From Jaltomata sinuosa (Eukaryota > Streptophyta > Magnoliopsida > Solanales > Solanaceae), in assembly GCA_003996215.1 (NCBI GenBank), contig QJPP01001556.1, positions 248,001 to 312,000 on the forward strand: a stretch of 64,000 bases of DNA, written 5' to 3'. Of the stretch, positions 22,897 to 34,000 are shown one piece after another. Each line of letters opens with the position of its first letter. The first letter of the stretch is position 1. A program made the position numbers and the translations under genes. Below the pieces are notes generated by a model. It ran no database searches, had not been told where the DNA came from, and saw only the letters and a list, made by a program, of their open reading frames with translations.

Positions 22897-23684
22897 CGGA
22901 GAAGAGCCTAAAATACCCTTTAAATATAGAGAATGAAACAAAAATGTCGTTCTTCCACTTTTAGGCTCCAAAATACCCTTCGATTCATCTATATGGACTT
23001 ATATTACCCTTTTACTTAACAATTTTTTTAACACTAATAATTAATATTTTCACTAATGACGTGACAACTTTTGATTGACTAAAATTTAAATTAATCAACT
23101 ATTTTAATTATTTCCACCGAACCCGAATCCAACTCAAAACTACCCGATCCACTATTGTTCACCCGCTCCACATCATGGCTTCTCGGCCATTTGCATTTGT
23201 TTAGCAAGAATATGCTAATTCTTTTCATGGGTTCAAGCTAGGCTGCTGTGAACCTTGTGGATGTATGCTAAAAACTTTGGTATTAATAGGTTCATCCTTA
23301 TAAGTTCAATTCTCGTCAATGGGGCTGCAATGGATCAGTTGTTCAATCCAGTTTATGTAATCCTTATAGTTGATATAAAGTACGAATTTTCCTTTAGTAG
23401 TTGATATAAATATGGAACGGGTGAACAATAGTGGGTCGGGTAGTTTTGGGTTGAATTTGAGTTTGGTGAGGATAATTAAAATAGTTGATTAATTCAAATT
23501 TCAGCCAATCAAAAGCTGTCACATCATTAATGAAAATATTAATTATTACTATTAAAAAATCTGCTAAGTAAAAGGGTAGTATAGTCTATATAGGTGGATG
23601 GAAGGATATTTTGAAGCCTAAAGGTGAAAGAAAGGTATTTTTATTCCATTCTCTATACTTGAAGGGTATTTTAGGTCTTTCTCC
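22897..23684. mobile_element. Mutator-like element with long inverted repeats (788 bp)
   Basis: The left arm (22897 to about 23172) and the inverted right arm (about 23413-23684) match over some 270 bases, from GGAGAAgagcctaaaatacc inward to the 'gggtgaacaatagtgg' block. A perfect 10-bp TSD flanks it. The 240-base spacer (23173-23412) is unrelated to the arms and more GC-rich in places (ctaggctgctgtgaacct), so it may be captured sequence. No transposase. Confidence 0.75.
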
Positions 23685-23694
23685 ATTTAAATTA
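23685..23694 (+). repeat. Target-site duplication, right copy (Mutator-like MITE)
   Basis: atttaaatta, identical to 22887-22896. Confidence 0.72.
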
Positions 23695-24180
23695 TTGGGT
23701 ATTGTTATTACCATCTAAACTATAGAGAGTGATTTTACTCTCTTTTAATATGTGAGAACTAGAAAATAAGTCAAAAAGAATATTTATATGACATTTGACG
23801 TTCATTTTCAAAATTAATATTTTTATGTATTATTTTTCTTTCTTTCTTCTAATGAACTTAGTTAAAAAGACATAACTTATAATGCGGAAAGCATTTATTT
23901 TAAGTATATTTTAATATTTAATTTTTTTAATTGAGTTTATAATTATTAAGTAAACTTTAAGAGATGCTACAATCATAAGTAGAGCTAAATATTGTATAAA
24001 ATTTGGTCAATTGCTTGAAGTTATTTCACTTGGTGATTTGGTACCATTGTACCTGGTGAGAACTTGAGGTGAGTGACACCACACCAAAGCAAAAGGCACA
24101 CTATACAATTTTGACACACTGTTACTCAGGATATCTCTTGTCTATGTCGATTTTTTCACCACCTACACAATGAGATATAT
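23695..24180. other. AT-rich DNA, nothing recognised
   Basis: No coding frame or structured repeat was seen in this stretch. Confidence 0.4.
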
Positions 24181-24410
24181 ATTCCCTCCGTTTTATGTAA
24201 TATACTATTTTTTTAATCCGTTCCAAAAAAATGTCACCTTTTTATAATTAGAAGAAAATTAACTTTGAATTTTTCCTTTTGCCCAAATGATTTACAACCA
24301 CACAAATGTTCAAGGATTATTTTGGATCACAAGTTTCACAAGTCTTCCTTTTTTTCTTAAACATCGTGCCAAGTCAAAAGGTGTCACATAAAATGAGACG
24401 GAGAGAATAT
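24181..24410. mobile_element. MITE with 'CTCCGTTTTATGT' ends
   Basis: Left end ATTCCCTCCGTTTTATGT; reversed right end ATATTCTCTCCGTCTCATTT followed by TATGTGACACC. Body about 230 bases, no coding frame. The target duplication is not clear. Confidence 0.6.
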
Positions 24411-24808
24411 CTCTTTTTAATTTTGTGTTAAATTGACACCTCATCTAATGAAATCCTATTCGAAGTGTGCTATCAACTTCTTTGAAGCTCAATCTCTTAA
24501 AAAGAACTCAATAGACGAAGGTTTCAATTTGATACAAAGATTGAAAGAACACAAGGAGTACCTAATTTGGCAAAAATTTAAGGATTTTCAAGTTGATACA
24601 ATGTTTACAGATTCCCTTTTGTTTGTTTGTTTTGTCTGATTTTCGGATTGGGCCATTTGTTGGGTCTAACTTCTTAATTCTCTTTTTTTTTCTTCTGTTT
24701 TGTTTTGGGCCACTTTTGATCTTGCTCGAATTTATTTATAAACAGGAGAACTTACATAAAACACCCATCCTTAAGAGCTAATTACTTTTTTTTTCTATTA
24801 CTTTTTCT
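24411..24808. other. AT-rich DNA with small chance frames
   Basis: A 68-codon frame at 24433-24639 shows no recognisable domain and no supporting splice or promoter context. No gene is called. Confidence 0.4.
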
Positions 24809-25105
24809 TTGAATACATCACAATCCCGTCAAATACATCCCAAACCACTAGGATACATCTCAATCCCATCGGATACATCCCAAACCACTCGGATACATCT
24901 CAATCCCATCGGATACATCCCAAACCACTCAGATACATTGCATAAGGCATCTAGATACATGGTTTTATCTCGAATACATTGGCATCTTTGATTTTATCTC
25001 AGATACATCGACATCCCGCATGTATCTGAGGGGTTACAACATGTATCCGCATGTATCTGAGGAGTTACAATATGTATCAGATGGTTGGTATGTATCCGAT
25101 GGGTG
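24809..25105. repeat. Foldback minisatellite of 20-bp units
   Basis: From 24809 to about 24960, units alternate between 'ggatacatcccaaaccactc' and 'ggatacatctcaatcccatc'. From about 25018 to 25105 the reverse complement appears ('catgtatctgaggggttaca', 'tatgtatccgatgggtg'). The two blocks could pair as a long hairpin. Further inverted units at 26080-26126 lie beyond an inserted element. Confidence 0.7.
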
Positions 25106-25110
25106 AAATT

Positions 25111-26080
25111 TAGGAGTGAACAAAATCGAACCGCAAACCGAATCAAACCGCAAACTAAATCAAACCGCAAGAAAAAACTCGAACTAGTGATTTGGTATTG
25201 AAAAAACCCCAGACTATAATTAGTTTGGTTTGGTTTTAACTAAAAAAAGTCAAACCGAGCCGAACCAACCCAATATTACATTTATATTATTTTTAAAAAT
25301 ATTTTATACATAAAATATTTATTGTAATGTAATTTATAAATATTTTGCTATATCTATTTGTTCTGATCAATCTGAATTACTCTTATGTCTTATAGTTTGA
25401 ATTACTATATTTTTGATTTTTTAATTTGTATAGTTTTTATCTTTCAATATATTGTTTCAATTAGTTTAAACTTAGAATTTTTAAATGGTCCAATAAGTTT
25501 TTATGACCCATAGATATTAGGTTAGTGACTCAAATAAAGCCCAAATCAATATTAATGCTAACAAAAGATTATTCAATTCAATACTAGGAATGATAATCAT
25601 GTTAGATATTTATTCATTAATTTTGATAAATACATAAACTAATTTTATTTTTCTATTTAATATTTAGTCATGTAGTTAATACTTATTAGACTTATTTTAA
25701 CATGACTTAATAATTTTAAATTGTGATTATTTTTTTTATGACTTATTAACATGCAATATTTATTCTATGCGATTTCATTATTGTTTTAATTGAATATTTT
25801 ATTATCATCACTCATTTATATTTTATATTTTTTTAAGAAATACCTTAGATAGTTGTATCTTGGTAGGACTAAAGAAATATGTGAAGCGCAAGTTAATTAT
25901 ATGTTTGTATGGAGACTTTACTGAAAAAACTCAAAAAAATCCGAGAAAATCAAAATAATCCGAATCTGAGGTTGAAAAACTCAAATTTTATTGATTTGGT
26001 TTGGCTTATAAATTTAAAAACCCGATACTAATGGTTTGGTTTGGTTTTTAAAAAATTCGAACCAATCCAATCCATGTACA
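25111..26080. mobile_element. Second copy of the 20783-21707 TIR family
   Basis: Same order of motifs: 'aaaatcgaaccgcaaaccga', 'gatttggtattgaaaaaacc', 'taatgtaatttataaat', 'gaccgatagatattagg'-like text, 'ttggtttggcttataaattt' and 'gaaccaatccaatccatgta'. The right terminal CCCCTA is missing. It sits inside the foldback array, so no clean TSD can be read. Confidence 0.6.
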
Positions 26081-26130
26081 TGTATCCGATGGGATTGGGA
26101 TGTATCCGAGGTGAGGTGATGTATTCAAAG
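26081..26130. repeat. Right-hand units of the foldback array
   Basis: 'tgtatccgatgggattggga' and 'tgtatccgaggtgaggtgat' are inverted copies of the 24809-24960 units and are followed by gtattcaaag, the inverse of the array's left border (ctttgaatac). Confidence 0.6.
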
Positions 26131-26667
26131 ATTTTTTGGTTAACATGTGGTATTAAGTAATTAAAATAAAGTAGCAAGAGAATTAGTAAATATGGTAAGG
26201 AAGTATGTCTCTTTAGGTAGTTTACCCTTATAAATATGTGGTATTTGACCATTTATGATTTAAAAAAGAGTATATTTTGTTCTAATTTATATTTAACTTT
26301 AATGTTATTATTACTTTTTTGTTTTATTATTATTATAAAATGTGAGTTTTTAACTGAATTTATTGTTATCAATTAAAAAAATTATTGAATTTTAAAGAAG
26401 AAGAAATTAATAAATTTAGTTAAAGAAAAGAGAAAGAACAAATAAGAAAAAAATGTTTTATGCTTTAAAATGCAATATGATATTATAATATTATTATTTT
26501 AGAGTTATTTATTTTAAAGGTGTTATGAAAAAAGTGAATCCTGATTTTTAACTAAATTTATTTTTATATTAATATTATTTTAAGGTTATGAATTTTAACT
26601 GATTTACTATTATTGATAAAAGAAGTAGAAATTTAAAGAAGAAAAACAAGAAAATGATAAATAAGAC
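26131..26667. other. AT-rich DNA, nothing recognised
   Basis: Long A/T runs without coding frames. Confidence 0.4.
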
Positions 26668-27052
26668 GACGACAACAACAACAATAACAACATACCCAGT
26701 GTATTCCCACAGCGTGGGGTCTGGGGAGGGTAGAGTGTACGCAGTTCATACCACTACCTCAGAGGTGAGGTAGAGAGGCTGTTTCCGATAGACCCCCGGC
26801 TCAAGACAAAACAGTCTAAAAATAGGCTAAAAAGGACGTAACAATGATACAGAGTAAAAATACAAGATAAAACTACAAGAGGCGATAGGAAGTAATATGT
26901 AGTAACAAACAACAGACAGAAACAGAGCACTGCCACAAAATACTACCACGAGGAATCCAAGAACAAGAAACTATAAGCGTAGCACTACGATTACTAGTCG
27001 GGACAATAAGGAAAAACACTCCTACCTACTAGCCTACACACACTTCTACCTA

Positions 27053-28690
27053 CTACTCTTCTACCCTAATCCGCGTCCTCCACACCTTCCTATCTAGGGT
27101 CATGTTCTCGGTAAGCTGCAACTGCGCCATGTCCTGTCGAATCACCTCTCCCCAATACTTTTTCGGTCTACCTCGTCCTCTCCTGTAACCATCCATAGCC
27201 AACCTCTCACACCTCCGCACTGGAGCATCCGTGCCTCTCCTCATCACATGTCCGAACCATCTCAACCTCGCTTCCCGCATCTTATCTTCCACCGACCCCA
27301 CACCCACCTTATCTCGGATATCCTCATTCCTAATCCTATCTCTCCTAGTAAACCCGCACATCCATCGCAACATCCTCATCTCCGCCACCTTCATCTTTTG
27401 AATATGGGAGTTCTTTTCTGGCCAACACTCTACTCCATACAACAAAGCTGGTCGGACCACTACTCTGTAGAATTTGCCTTTAAGTTTAGTAGGCACCTTC
27501 TTATCACACAAGACTCCAGATGCGAGCCTCCATTTCATCCACCCAACACCAATACGATGAGTGACATCCTCATCAATCTCTCCATTTTCCTGGATAATAG
27601 ACCCAAGATACTTGAAACTCCCTTTCTTTTGGATGACCTGTGTATCCAGCTTCACTTCTACGTCATCATCCTGAGTCGCCTCACTGAACTTGCACTCCAT
27701 ATATTCAGTCTTGGTCCTGCTCAACCTAAACCCCTTGGACTCGAGGGTCTGTCTCCAAACCTCCAACTTAGCATTAACTCCTCCGCGAGTCTCGTCCACC
27801 AAAACTACATCATCCGCAAATAACATGCACCATGGCACCTCACCTTGTATTTGCCGCGTCAATACATCCATTACCGAGGCAAATAGAAACGGGCTAAGGG
27901 TCGATCCCTGGTGCAACCCCATTAACACGGGAAAGTGCTCTGAATCTCCTCCCACAGTTCTAACGTGAGTCTTGGCCCCCTCATACATGTCCTTAATTGA
28001 TCTGGTGTACGCCACGGGTACACCTCGAGCCTCCAAGCACCTCCAAAGGACCTCCCTAGGGACTTTATCATACGCCTTTTCTAGATCGATGAACACCATG
28101 TGCAAGTCCATCTTCCTTTCCCTGTACTGCTCCACCAGTCTTCTAAGGAGATGAATAGCTTCTGTAGTCGAGCGTCCTGGCATAAAGCCGAACTGGTTCT
28201 CTGAAATAGGCACGAACTGTCTCAACTTCAACTCCACCACCCTCTCCCAGACCTTCATAGTGTGGCTTAGCAATTTGATACCCCTATAGTTGTTGCAACT
28301 CTGAATATCGCCCTTGTTCTTGTACAAAGGAATCATCGTGCTCCATCTCCAAGCTTCAGGCATCTTTGCCGTTCTGAAAATACCATCAAACAACTCGGTT
28401 AGCCACTTCACACCTGTCTCACCCGAGCTCTTCCAAAAATCAACGGGAATCTCATCTGGCCCCGTCGCCCTACCCCTTCGCATCTTAATAATCGCAACCT
28501 TAACCTCTTCAACCTTTATACGACTACAATAATCATAGTCATGACGCCTCTCTGAGTGTGCCAAATCTCCCAGCACAAAGCTTTTGTCCCCCTCTTCATT
28601 CAAGAGTCCATGGAAGTAAGACTGCCATCTCCTCCTAATGAGTACCTCATCTACTAGTATTTGGCCATCTTCGTCCTTGATGCACTTCAC
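27053..28690 (-). CDS. RTE LINE reverse transcriptase ORF (545 aa, incomplete element protein)
   Basis: Uninterrupted 545-codon frame. RT landmarks: GRATGPDEIPVDFWK at about residues 73-87, FIDLEKAYDKVPREVLW (motif A) about 200-216, GLHQGSTLSPFLF (motif B) near 258, MLFADDVVLV (catalytic motif C) near 290, and FKYLGSIIQENG near 362. A basic C-terminal region follows (MLRWMCGFTRRDR, RWFGHVMRR). In an intact element this would be fused behind the endonuclease. Here an upstream in-frame stop (SL*AAL, near 28774) separates them. The ATG at 28690 is simply the first methionine after it, so the product would be RT alone. It is element sequence, not a host gene. Confidence 0.85.
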   Translation of the reverse strand: MKCIKDEDGQILVDEVLIRRRWQSYFHGLLNEEGDKSFVLGDLAHSERRHDYDYCSRIKVEEVKVAIIKMRRGRATGPDEIPVDFWKSSGETGVKWLTELFDGIFRTAKMPEAWRWSTMIPLYKNKGDIQSCNNYRGIKLLSHTMKVWERVVELKLRQFVPISENQFGFMPGRSTTEAIHLLRRLVEQYRERKMDLHMVFIDLEKAYDKVPREVLWRCLEARGVPVAYTRSIKDMYEGAKTHVRTVGGDSEHFPVLMGLHQGSTLSPFLFASVMDVLTRQIQGEVPWCMLFADDVVLVDETRGGVNAKLEVWRQTLESKGFRLSRTKTEYMECKFSEATQDDDVEVKLDTQVIQKKGSFKYLGSIIQENGEIDEDVTHRIGVGWMKWRLASGVLCDKKVPTKLKGKFYRVVVRPALLYGVECWPEKNSHIQKMKVAEMRMLRWMCGFTRRDRIRNEDIRDKVGVGSVEDKMREARLRWFGHVMRRGTDAPVRRCERLAMDGYRRGRGRPKKYWGEVIRQDMAQLQLTENMTLDRKVWRTRIRVEE

Positions 28691-29481
28691 TTGGTCAAGG
28701 TCCTGAGTCCTCCTCTCTCTAGCCTTTGCTAACCTGTATAACTTCTTATCCCCACCTTTATCCTCTAAAGCCGCTTATAAGCTTTCAAAGGCTGCCGTTT
28801 TAGCTGCCGTTACCGCTAACTTGGCCTCCTTCCTAGCTATCTTATACGCCTCCCTATTCCTTCGCTTCTCCTCCTCATCCTTAATCTATACCAACTTCGC
28901 ATATGACCCCTTTTTAGCCTCCACCTTTCCTTTTACTTCTCCATTCCACCACCAGTCCCCTCGATGCTTGCCAGAACGACCTCTCGAGACGCCCAACACC
29001 TCTCTAGCCGTCTCCCTTATGCAGCTAACAGTCGTATCCCACATATTATCCACATCCCCACTACTCCCCCAAGCCCCCCTAATCATCAACTTCTCCCTTA
29101 TTTCCAGTGCACTGGCCATAGTCAGGCTGCCCCATTTAATCCTAGGCCGGTCATCCACAATTCGCTTCTTTTTCTCCTTCTTGATCTCTAAATCCATCAC
29201 TAAGAGTCTATGTTGGGTCGAAAGATTCTCACTTGGGATAACCTTACAGTCTTTGCAAAGACCTTTATCACCTGTCCTAAGGAGCAAAAAATCTATCTGA
29301 GTCTTGGCCACCGAACTACGGAAGGTAACCAAGTGCTCCTCCTTCTTCGGGAAGCTAGAGTTAGCTACTCTCAACCCAAAGGCTCTAGCGAAATCCAAGA
29401 GTGCGGTACCCCCTTCATTCCTATCCCCGAAACCAAAGCCTCCATGCACATCGTCATAACCCCTCGAAGATGCCCCGATGT
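28691..29481 (-). pseudogene. RTE LINE endonuclease C-terminal part and linker
   Basis: Frame from 29481 down: GGFGFGDRNEGGTALLDFAR, FPKKEEHLVTFRSS, AKTQIDFLLLR (the conserved Q-I-D of the AP-endonuclease fold) and STQHRLLVMDLEI (catalytic S-x-H type end). Stops occur at about 28888 (AKLV*) and 28774. The first half of the endonuclease is absent because of 5' truncation. Confidence 0.82.
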
Positions 29482-29969
29482 GATTTGTTTTCGTTTATTT
29501 CATACAGTTTTTATTATTGAGTTAATTGCATTAAGAAACTAGCTAGATGTCAAATATTTTTACAACAATATGATCTAATACACTCGAACAAGTCAAATCA
29601 CAATTCAATGTATAATTAATATTATTCGTACATTGCACGAGTTTCTTTTAATATAATTCGCACATCATGCATGTACTATACTAACTTACAAGTAAAACAT
29701 GAAAAATCTTCTTTTCACACTTGACAAACTCCGTCATCATGGTATTGTTAGCAACCTGATCGATCACGTTCCTTCCCACGGAAGCAATAAGCTCTTTTCT
29801 CCAATTTGCAACACATTATTATATAGAAGACCTAAGCTGCAAAACCCCCCCCAAAAAAAAAACCATCTCAATAATATCTTACCAAAAATAAGAAAAAAAT
29901 TAAATGGTTGTCAAAAGGCCATGCACCAAGTTGTTTAAAAGTCAGATAGGTAGGAAGCCTAGCTGTACC
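29482..29969. other. DNA downstream of SRO copy B
   Basis: 29700-29809, read on the minus strand, contains a frame starting NWRKELIA that corresponds to the possible extra exon below SRO A (10580-10665), but the acceptor AG is missing here. The rest is AT-rich, with an A-run near 29855. Confidence 0.4.
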
Positions 29970-30600
29970 TTAATGATACAACTTCATCACAGCTCTTAAC
30001 GACGTATCTCCAGCTATTTGCCTCAGCTTTCGAACAAGTACTAATTTTGTGATCTTATTTCTCTATACATTAAAATAAAAGAGTTTACGCAATCAGATAG
30101 AATAATAAGTAATAAATTAATATCTTACTCACACAAAAGATAATCTTTTTTAAAAAAGTCACCTGAAAATCTTCATAGTATTTTGAGATCAAAACCATTC
30201 TTGAAGGATGTAAAAATTTGGAAAGCACACGCAATAAATCAGGAAACTTTATACGAGAAGTCGGCTTCAGCGTAACCTTGTTGATTTTTGAAGAAGTACC
30301 TAAGAAAATAATAAAAATAATAATGTAACATTCTTCGTAATTTACTTAGCATGATTTAGAACAAAATTTTAAATGTTGGATTGCTTACCTAATAAGAAAT
30401 TAGGAGACCTGAAACTTACTAGAAAGTTTGGGAAAATATGAGAATTCATGTAGGAAGGCCAAATTATGTATGTTTTAGGAGCCAAATAATTGTCAACCCC
30501 AGAGTCAAAGTCCTGAGAAGTTGGCTGAATTTGGTTGGATGCAGCCTCAATCACTTCCGTGTTTCCTAAGATTACTCGGCAAAGTAACATATGCCTTAAC

Positions 30601-30605
30601 CCATT
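30601..30605 (+). repeat. Target-site duplication, left copy (copia C)
   Basis: CCATT, identical to 35807-35811. Five bases is normal for copia integrase. It lies inside SRO B exon 3. Confidence 0.9.
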
Positions 30606-30925
30606 TGTTAATATTAGTGATGCAAAAGTTAGTTAAGAGATTCCATAAATTAGTTAAGAAGGCAGTTAGTTGTTACTTTCACAGAATCAGGTATTAGTCG
30701 GTTAAGTGAACTGTATAAATACACACTCATGTACCTCATTCTGAGTTAGTTGAACAAAATGATTCAATAAGATTTTCTCTCCTCTCTCCTCTCTATTGAT
30801 TCATCTATACTCTCTCTGTTCATCCATCTTCTTCTTCTAATTTCTTCTTCTTCTAATTTCTTCATCTTCTCCTTGAAGTTCATAAAGAACTTCTATTAGT
30901 TTTCTGCAAACTCTCTAAAACTACA
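30606..30925 (+). repeat. 5' LTR of copia C
   Basis: 320 bp. A likely TATA box (gtataaatac) at about 30713-30722 is followed by a pyrimidine-rich stretch with repeated 'ttcttcttctaat'. Same sequence as 35487-35806. Confidence 0.93.
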
Positions 30926-30940
30926 TGGTATCAGAGCAAA
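30926..30940 (+). promoter_or_regulatory. Primer-binding site of copia C
   Basis: tggtatcagagc starts immediately after the LTR terminal CA. It is complementary to the 3' end of initiator tRNA-Met, the usual copia primer. Confidence 0.88.
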
Positions 30941-31035
30941 GCAATACAATCGTTGCTTGATTCTGGAATTTCCGCAATATCTGTTGAATTACATCTCAAG
31001 AATCTCATTGTTACGGAATCTTTAAAGATCCAAGA

Positions 31036-34000
31036 ATGGCAACCAATTCTGCAGATACTCAGGCTCAAAATGCTGGAAGCAGTAATGGAGTTTTAGCTGG
31101 AGTCGACCACAATCACCCTTTGTTCCTTCACACATCAGATGTAAGTGGAGTTCAAATCATCTCATTTCAGTTGTCTGGGATTGAAAACTACTCTGTCTGG
31201 TATAGATCTATGAAAATTGCACTGTTGGGTAGGAACAAATTGGGGATAGTTGATGGGTCGTGTAGGAAGGATAGTTTTCCGGGCCTAGAAAATAATTGGG
31301 AAAGAGCCAATGCCATTGTGCTATCTTGGATCATGAACTCTGTTTCTAAAACTCTCTTGGGAGGCATAATGTATGCTTCGAGTGCTAAAGTGGTGTGGGA
31401 TGATCTGTATGAAAGGTTTAATAAGATGGATGGCTCAAGAACCTTCAACCTTCATAAGGAAATTGCTACTCTGAGTCAGGGTACAAGTTCTGTGTCAATG
31501 TACTACTCTAGACTCAAAGGATTGTGGGAAGAATTTGAAGCCTTAGTACCATCTCCTGGTTGTACTTGTGAAGGATCAAGGGAATACATTCTGCATCTTC
31601 AAAAACTGAAATTATTTCAGTTTCTCATGGGTCTAAACGATTCATATTTGCAAGCTAGAAGCCAAATTTTGATGATGAATCCAGTCCCTAGTGTCAATCA
31701 GGCTTACTCTATGATTCTCAGTGATGAAAGCCAGAAATCTGTAGTGGCAACTGTTGGAGTTTTGGGATCTGGTCCTACACATTTGCAGGATGTGCAGGGT
31801 TCCTTTAATGCTGTAATGTACTCAAGAAACAATGGGAATCAACATAAGTTCAAAAAGAACTATAACAACTTGTATTGTGACTTCTGCAAGATCAAGGGAC
31901 ATACTAGAGAAAACTGCTTCAAGATTGTCGGTTATCCACAGGATTCCAAGTTCAAGAAGAAAGGGAATAGTTCTGTTTATAGTGTGGTTACTGAACCTGA
32001 AGAGACAATGAAGGCTTTTGGTAAATTGCAGATGAATCAAAACACAAATTTTAACAACTATGGAACTGCAGGTTACGGTCAAGTGATGATTGATGAAGGC
32101 CAGTGTTCCGGAACTAAATCTCAGCAGCAGAACCAGTTGGAAGCTTGCACTTTAACAAGAGAACAATACAATCAAGTGCTGCAGTTCCTCAACAAGAAGT
32201 CTGATGTTCCACATTGTGCTAATGTGGCAGGTATGACTACAGCTCTATTGGCCCTTAAGGGCAATGTAGATTGGATAGTTGACACAGGTGCTACCAATCA
32301 CATGGTAGCTGACCTGAGTCTACTAGACAGTAAGTCTATATCCAAGGTGGAAAAACCAAAGAAAGTGCATCTACCTAATGGAGAAACAGCTTTAGTTACA
32401 CATCTAGGCTCAAGCACGTTAAGGGACAAAACCAAAGTATCAGGAGTGTTCTACATTCCTCAGTTCAAATTTAATTTGTTATCTGTGGCAAAATTAACTA
32501 AGGAATTGCAGTGTTCAGCTTCCTTCTTTCCTGACTTTTGTTTATTTCAGGAGCTCTTCAGTGGGAAGGTGAAGATGATTGGTAAAGAGGATGGAGGCTT
32601 GTATATACTATCAAGCAATCTAGACCAAGATGCAGTCATTTTAACAGCTAGTCATGCTACACCTGATGTTGAAATTCCAGGAAAATTAGATGTGCATTTA
32701 ATACATCAAAGACTAGGACATGTATCTAGTTCTGTTCTTAACAAGTTGTTGAATCTAGGCTTAGCTAATATTACTGAAAATATAAACAAGTGCACTATAT
32801 GCCCTTGTGCAAAACAAGCTAGGCTTCCTTTTCCTGTTAGCACTTCCAGTAGTGAAAATTTGTTTGACTTGCTTCACATGGATATATGGGGTCCTTATAA
32901 AAAGGCTACTTTTGATGGATACAAGTATTTCATAACTATTGTGGATGATTCTTCTAGAATGACTTGGATTTTTCTGCTAAGAATGAAATCTGATGTGTGT
33001 ACTATTCTTAAAACTTTCTTTACTTATGTACATACTCAGTTTGACAAACATGTTAAAGTGGTGAGAAGTGATAATGGCACTGAATTTGTGAACACAAGCT
33101 GTAATGATCTGTTTAAAACCTTGGGGATAATACATCAAACTTCTTGTCCTTATACACCCCAACAAAATGGGATAGCAGAAAGAAAACATAGACATATACT
33201 AGAAGTAACAAGAGCTATCAGATTTCAAGCACATGTTCCTTTAAGATTTTGGGGTTTGTGTGTTCAAACAGCAGTATATATAATTAACAGGCTACCTAGT
33301 AGTGTTATTGGCAACATATCTCCATTTGAGAAATTGTATAATAAAAAACCTTCTTTACATCATTTAAGAGTGTTTGGTTGTCTATGTTTTGCTAAGAAAG
33401 TAAATGAAACTGATAAGTTGAGTTCCAGATCAGTTGCTTGTGTACTTATGGGGTATGCTGAAAATCAGAAAGGTTACTACTTGTATGATCTAACTAGTCA
33501 TGTTTTCTTTGTTAACAGAGATGTAGTCTTTAAAGAAGAGGTGTTTCCATTCAAGTCACAGTCTAAAGAGTCAGTTCCAATCTTCAACTACACAGGCACT
33601 AATGATGAGTGTGTTGAGGAAAGACATGATAGTATTACACAACAAAGGGTACACCAACATGAATCAACCACTGGTGATCATGCTAGTGTGGAGTTACCTG
33701 CAGATATGCAAGGAGGTGGACAAGTGGTACTTGCACCTAAGGCTTCTGACAGAAGATCAACAAGAGGGACTAAACCGCCTCTATGGATGAAAGAGTTTGT
33801 CTCACTGAATATACATGAAGGATCATACAGTCTCAATAAGTATCTATCATATGATAACATTTCTCCAATCTACCAGGCTTATCTATCTAAGATGTCCAGC
33901 ATAAGAGAACCTCAAACATACAAAGAAGCTTTGTCTGATCCAAGATGGATAGAAGCCATGAATGCAGAGATCCAGGCTTTACAAGAAAATAAGACCTGGG

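Larger units (their letters stand above)
26668..29481 (-). mobile_element. RTE-clade LINE, 5'-truncated
   Basis: 2.8 kb on the minus strand. The 3' end carries the family's conserved 3' UTR (the 'ggggtctggggagggtag' region, 26719 onward) and a (TTG)n-type tail read as gacgacgacaacaac on the plus strand at 26668-26692. The 5' end is cut inside the endonuclease (DVHGGFGFGDRNEGG near 29450). The RT frame is open; the endonuclease-RT linker has two stops. Simple-repeat tails and 5' truncation are RTE hallmarks. Confidence 0.9.

Noticed and set aside
24809..24960. Regular 20-bp repeats resembling a CRISPR array
   Set aside because: Units are directly adjacent with no unique spacers, the repeat inverts nearby, and the host is a plant. 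It is a minisatellite or foldback array.
27053..28690. 545-aa ORF as a host gene
   Set aside because: Motifs, 3' UTR and TTG tail are those of an RTE LINE, and a second partial copy exists at 12768-13884.
33602..33790. Short plus-strand frame inside the copia C polyprotein
   Set aside because: Out-of-frame shadow of the 1493-codon ORF in the linker between integrase and RT.
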